Shown one piece after another: positions 59,538 through 64,000 of a stretch of 64,000 nucleotides of DNA (position 1 is its first letter; every line of letters starts with the position of its first letter). The DNA is taken from contig NW_026614688.1 of NCBI RefSeq assembly GCF_030052815.1, positions 62,001 to 126,000 of the forward strand, given 5' to 3'. The stretch comes from Hevea brasiliensis (taxonomy: Eukaryota; Streptophyta; Magnoliopsida; Malpighiales; Euphorbiaceae). The position numbers and the translations under genes were made by a program. The notes under the pieces were generated by a model. That model was not told where the DNA came from and ran no database searches. It saw nothing but the letters and a program-made list of their open reading frames with translations.

Positions 59538-61639
59538 TGTGGGTACGGAAGCGTGAAAAACACAAGTTTATACCATTGAATTCAAAAATTTTCACCTAGG
59601 GTCACATGCATCATGCAAGATTTATTTTTATCTATTTGATTTCAATGATAAACAACATATTAAAACTCTTTTAATATGTTTTTGGATCTGTATTTGCCAT
59701 TTAAGATTTTAAAATTAATCAGATTAATTTTAGAACCCTAGATTAAATGAAGAACGATTATACTAACCTCTTGATGCACTGCAGCGTGTCTGCACCTTTG
59801 AGATTTGTCTTCAAGACACCAAATGTTGTCCCTCTAGCTTGTCCACACCAAGAACACCTATGGCAGCCCTTGAACAGCTTCTAAAGCTTTTATATTAAGT
59901 AGAAATTCAAGTTCTGCCTTTTAAAAGATTAGAGATGTAAACAGGACACTAGAAACAATTTCTAGTGTTCTTAATTCAAGAGATTGACGGCTAATCTCTT
60001 TTAATTGATGAGAGATGAAGAAGAATAGATGGAGAGCCTCAAAATGGCGTGCCAAAGGAGAGGAGTGGCTGCTGGTTGTTTTTCTTTTTCATAACAACAC
60101 TTATATAGCTAGGTTAACACATTAAACCCTTGCCACATGTCACCCTTTGATTAGCTCTAGGTTTAAGTGACGCAATCACATTGTGCCAAGTGTCAAACCT
60201 ATATTTAATCTTGATTTTATTCATCTTACATGATTAAAAAACATTTGGCAAGCTTATATGTAATCCCATGTGTCACCACTCTTGGTGCCATGTGTCACAT
60301 TGTGAAATGACCAAAATGCCCCTGTGTCTTAATTTTGAGTTCTTAACCCAAAATAATTATTTTTCTTCTTCTAATTTATATCAAATATAAATTAATTAAT
60401 TAATCTCTATAAATTAATTTCTCATTAATTAAATTCATATTTAAATACTTTAAATATAAATTTAACTTATACTATACATCCAATAATCTAGATTTGGTTT
60501 CAAGTCATGCTAGGGACTTTGCAATTTAATTGCAAACCAAACCTATTTAATTAATCAATTAAACTCTCTAATTAATTAATTAAATCATATTTAAATAGGT
60601 GATAACTTGTGTATGTGTGTGACTTACTAGGCTCATCACTAATTGGCAATGAGACATGATATCAACTCTTAATATCATCAAAACTCTTTCTTACCATAAA
60701 TGATTTCTCTAAATCATTTTATGAACCTCATAGACCATGGTTAACACCTAGCATAGCATGCCATAGCCACCCAATTAGTAATAAGGTTTACCTTAAATGA
60801 ACCCATAATCATATGTTACCATGCACTAAAATCTCTCTGTTACAAAATCCCAACTCAAGCTGGAGTCATGGTTTATGTCAAACTCCATTTGCTATGAATA
60901 TTATGTTCTCTTTTAATTCCAGTTCTTGTTTAAAAAGATTTTCTCATCAGAAACTCTTTTCTAAATAAATCTATCTGTCCTGGCTAGGAACTTGAAACAT
61001 CAAGAACAATTAAATGAACATAGGATTTTATCTCTATTTACTTAGAGGAACAGATTCCATCTTGGTCAACACCTACCTCCATATATAACTAGTAGGAGCC
61101 AACAGATGCCCATATACTCATACATAGTACAAGTATGAAAGCAGTATCAAACTCAAACTACCTATATACAAGATAACTGTGCTATCTCAGGACTAAAGAT
61201 TATATGCACTGATATGATTTATAACAAAACATTGATAAGAGTAAACTGCATGTGCTTGTCATAAGTGTCACTGGTTCTGCCTACTTATTATTTATAAGTG
61301 CCTATCATGTTTGTTATATGGCATGAGACTCACCATTCCATCTTATTTATATCTCATATAGATAACTTGGGAACAAATATGAATACAATCTTTCTGGATA
61401 AGTCATGTCCTTATTATGAAGTATCCTCGATTGTGAGCCTATTTATGATACTTTGTGCTAGAAATATTGTCACTCATATTCTTAACAACTTAAGAATAAT
61501 ATTTCTAACAAAATATCAATGGATCTTTTCTATTACACATAAATATATTATGTAAACGGAAAAGTGGAAATGCCTTTTATTAATAAAAATATGTACAAGA
61601 TACATACTAAATGATATGCTCTAGGGCATACTACTAACA
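59538..61639 (-). mobile_element. 5' LTR of copia H (2102 bp)
   Basis: On the plus strand it begins TGTGGGTACGGAAGCG next to the PBS and ends ATACTACTAACA, giving TG...CA ends. The right 1.26 kb matches the fragment 30892-31907 plus 53562-53804. The frame at 61,298-61,555 is LTR sequence, also present at 53,523-53,720, and is not a gene. Confidence 0.92.
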
Positions 61640-62054
61640 GTCATTCACATAAAGTGATTCAAAACAAATTTCAAGTTAAAACAAAAGGGAACATTAGTTG
61701 TGTACAAACCTTTAATGATCTCCTTTCTCCTTACTTCCTTCTCCTTGTCCGTCCTAACTTCTTTTTCTACTAAAAACATACAAATAGAATACCTCAATAC
61801 TCATCTCAATTGCTGACAAGTACTCATTGCATGAATATCTAATGCATCCCAAGTTAGCTTTGTAAATTTTAAAGAGTTTTAGATTTTGGACAGCTTGGTG
61901 CCATAATATTTGAACCCAGTTTTTACCTAGTTTCCATCATAATTTGGTGAGATGTTCTTCATGAAAATTGTTCATCCAGGTCTTAACTTTATTTTCCTTT
62001 TTGAATCACCTAATTTAGAGCTTTGTAGCTCAAGTTATGATTAAATTTCTAGTT

Positions 62055-62650
62055 ATTGTTAACATAGTCTAGGTTCTAGCAGATTCATCAACCTAACTTT
62101 GCTCATCAATTTGATTGAGTTAAGTCCATAATCTGGCCTAAAGTTTTTCATATGAAATGTTCTACTATATTTTAGATTTTCATCAGTTTAAGAATCACCT
62201 AATTCAAAGTTTTCTAGAGAGAGTTATGATAAATCAAATTTTACTGTTCATGTGTACTAATTCTGCAGCTCTTAGGTTTTGGCAGATTGGTTGACCCAAC
62301 TTTTGCTTAGCAATTTGGTTGGGTTAAGTTCATAATTTGATCTTAAGTTCTTCATATGAAATATTCTAATATGTTTAAATTTTCCATCGGTTCAAGAATC
62401 ACCTAATTTGGAGTTTTTTAAAGAGAGTTATGATAATGCAAAATTTACTGTTCACGTGTACCAATTCTGCAGCTCCCAGGTTCTGGCATATTGGTTTACC
62501 TAACTTTATTCAGCAATTTGGTTGGTTTAAGTTCATAATTTGGTCTTAAGTTCTCATATAAAATGTTCTACTATGTTTATATTTTCCATCGGTTGAAGAA
62601 TCACCTAATTTGGAGTTTTCTAGATAGAGTTATGACAATGCAAAATTTAC
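62055..62650. repeat. Three tandem modules of about 200 bp in LTR J
   Basis: Each contains, in order, a GGTTGGGTTAAGTTCATAAT-like block (TAAGT anchors at 62,121, 62,335 and 62,528), CTTCATATGAAATGTTCTA, TTCCATCGGTTCAAGAATCA and CCTAATTTGGAGTTTTCTAG, then AGAGTTATGATAA and TTTACTGTTCA. Units differ by 10-20 percent by eye. Confidence 0.8.
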
Positions 62651-63679
62651 TGTTCATGTGGTCACACTGACAGTATCTAGAATTTCCACCTCTAGGTTCA
62701 AGGCCCATTTTGGGTAACTTATGGCCATTTTCTGGGTAGGATATCTTCATGAAAATTCTAACCCTATGTCTTAAGTTTCATTTCTAATTGGTTTCACACC
62801 AATTGGAGTTGTGTAGCTCAACTTATGAGCTGCCAAGCACACTGGACTCAGTGTCTAGAATTTCTACCATAAGGTTCAATTGTCACCTCCCTTAATTACT
62901 TCCACTAACCAACATCAACTCACATTTGATTCACCCCAAATGACCATAATTAAAAATTAATACATCCATAACACTTCATCGCACAAAACCCCTAAATTTT
63001 CCTCAAACTCCCAAATTCCCAACTTCACAATTCATGCAATTCCATAATATTTACTTCACCAATCATGTACACCTCATCAATTCAACATAAATTCTCAACT
63101 AAAATATGCCAAATGACCATAATTAGGTCTTATAAACCTCAATTGCATAACATACTACAAAAGCCCTAATTTTATATAAACCCTAATATTCCATTTTCTA
63201 ATTCATGCAAATCCCATACAATTTCACTACCCCAAACATGTATACTACTTCAATTAAACTTGAATTCATCATCAATTAAATTAAAACAAATCAAACCCTA
63301 AGTTTTCCCTAAGTTGGCCAAAAATTCCCCTCTCTATAAATGCATGATTCTCATACTTTCTCATGTAATTTGATCACAATCTAACTTGATTTAAAGCTTG
63401 TATAACTAATCAAGCTTGAAAAAAACTTACGTCATGATGATTTTTCCCAATTTCAAATTTTCTTCCAATTCTCTTGTTCTTCTTGCTTCAATCCCTCAAT
63501 CAAAGATTTGTTTGTTGTTTTCTTCTAGTGCGCTATAGAATTTATGGAGGAAATTCAAGGGAATCAAAAGCTTGGAAGGGAATCAATGGTGGAAAAAGGA
63601 AGGAGAAGAAGAGAGAAAGAGAAAGAGGAAGAGAGAAAGGTGAAGTGGCACAAAATAGGGGGAAGAGAGGGTTTGTTCC

Positions 63680-63687
63680 TTTATATA
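63680..63687 (-). promoter_or_regulatory. Possible TATA box in LTR J
   Basis: The minus strand reads TATATAAAGG, followed within 40 bases by a pyrimidine-rich leader, an arrangement usual for LTR promoters. No transcript evidence is available here. Confidence 0.35.
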
Positions 63688-64000
63688 TTTATCCTAATTT
63701 TGATTTATTTAATTAATTTTAATTAAGTTATCCAAACCCAATTGGTCCTAAAATTTTAATTGTGTCATAAAGGTAATTAAACTTAAGTTTTAATTTCTTT
63801 TCTTTTCTTTTTACATTTACACTTAATTTTCCTCAAAATTTCTTTATAATTCAATATATTATTTCCATTTAATTTACTTGACATTTGGTCAAAAATCAAC
63901 TATTGAAGTGAATTGACTAAAGTGCCCCTAATCGGGTCATAATCCTTCTTTTTTATAATACCCGGCTTTCAGCTGCTCTTCATACACCATGATGAGATCG

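Larger units (their letters stand above)
61640..64000 (-). mobile_element. Gypsy-type LTR J (partial), the target of copia H
   Basis: It has no coding content, but shares the order of short landmarks with the other gypsy LTRs: a GTTGTGTACAAACCT block (61,694), CAATTGG hairpins, tAGCTCAAgTTATGg text, a purine-rich leader-like stretch (63,590-63,670), and near the end a GACTAAAGTGCCCCTAATCGGGT block equivalent to ATAATGCCCCTGTTCGGGTT of LTRs A/D/F. The landmark order indicates minus orientation. Both ends lie outside this segment. Confidence 0.65.

Noticed and set aside
60381..60600. A/T-rich palindromic TTAATTAATTAA tracts as possible MITE ends
   Set aside because: They are part of the copia LTR and occur identically in the other LTR copy (30,892-31,100), with no flanking duplication.
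63474..63726. Lys/Arg/Glu-rich frames near the right end
   Set aside because: They come from a purine-rich LTR tract; two frames are open together and no protein family fits.

Overview
This window is plant (most likely eudicot) intergenic heterochromatin made almost entirely of nested LTR retrotransposons. I found no host gene, rRNA, tRNA or CRISPR array. The organism type is inferred from Ty3/gypsy elements with Tekay/Del-like chromovirus integrases and very long (3.1-4.1 kb) LTRs, Ty1/copia elements, primer-binding sites complementary to initiator tRNA-Met (TGGTATCAGAGC), high A+T, and sequence differences concentrated at CHG sites.

Layout, left to right (letters are mine). A (1-5837, minus): gypsy Pol start, Gag, PBS and a 3.6 kb 5' LTR. 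It sits inside the RNase H region of B (5838-11133, plus), which supplies RNase H, integrase, PPT and 3' LTR. B sits inside the gag of a copia element C (11134-12073, minus). C's leader is cut by D, a gypsy LTR (12074-16075), and D is cut near its end by E (16076-30891). E is a tandem array of five LTRs separated by four near-identical 352-355 bp non-coding internal segments. The fifth LTR is truncated and fused to a copia LTR fragment (30892-31907, continuing at 53557-53804). That copia LTR was split by gypsy element F (31908-53556, minus; target duplication TTCTG). F's left LTR was in turn split by its near-twin G (34414-45276, plus; target duplication TATAC). Copia element H (53805-61639, minus) follows, with decayed RNase H, RT, integrase, protease, gag, a long leader with a minisatellite, and a 2.1 kb 5' LTR. 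The window ends in J (61640-64000), part of another gypsy-type LTR.

The order of events can be read from the nesting: J was entered by copia H/C. Copia was then entered by B, D and F; B by A, D by E, and F by G. No element looks autonomous as displayed. F and G share the same internal structure: no gag core, protease, RT or RNase H, and a decayed integrase fragment upstream of a second, well-preserved integrase. They therefore belong to a non-autonomous family whose mobility would need proteins from A/B-like relatives.

The points most worth a second look are the LTR/short-internal tandem array E, the F/G twin nest (an inverted repeat of more than 10 kb), and a striking concentration of copy-to-copy differences at CAG/CTG and CCG/CGG sites. 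The last suggests sequencing or consensus errors at methylated CHG sites, so many apparent frameshifts here may not be real.
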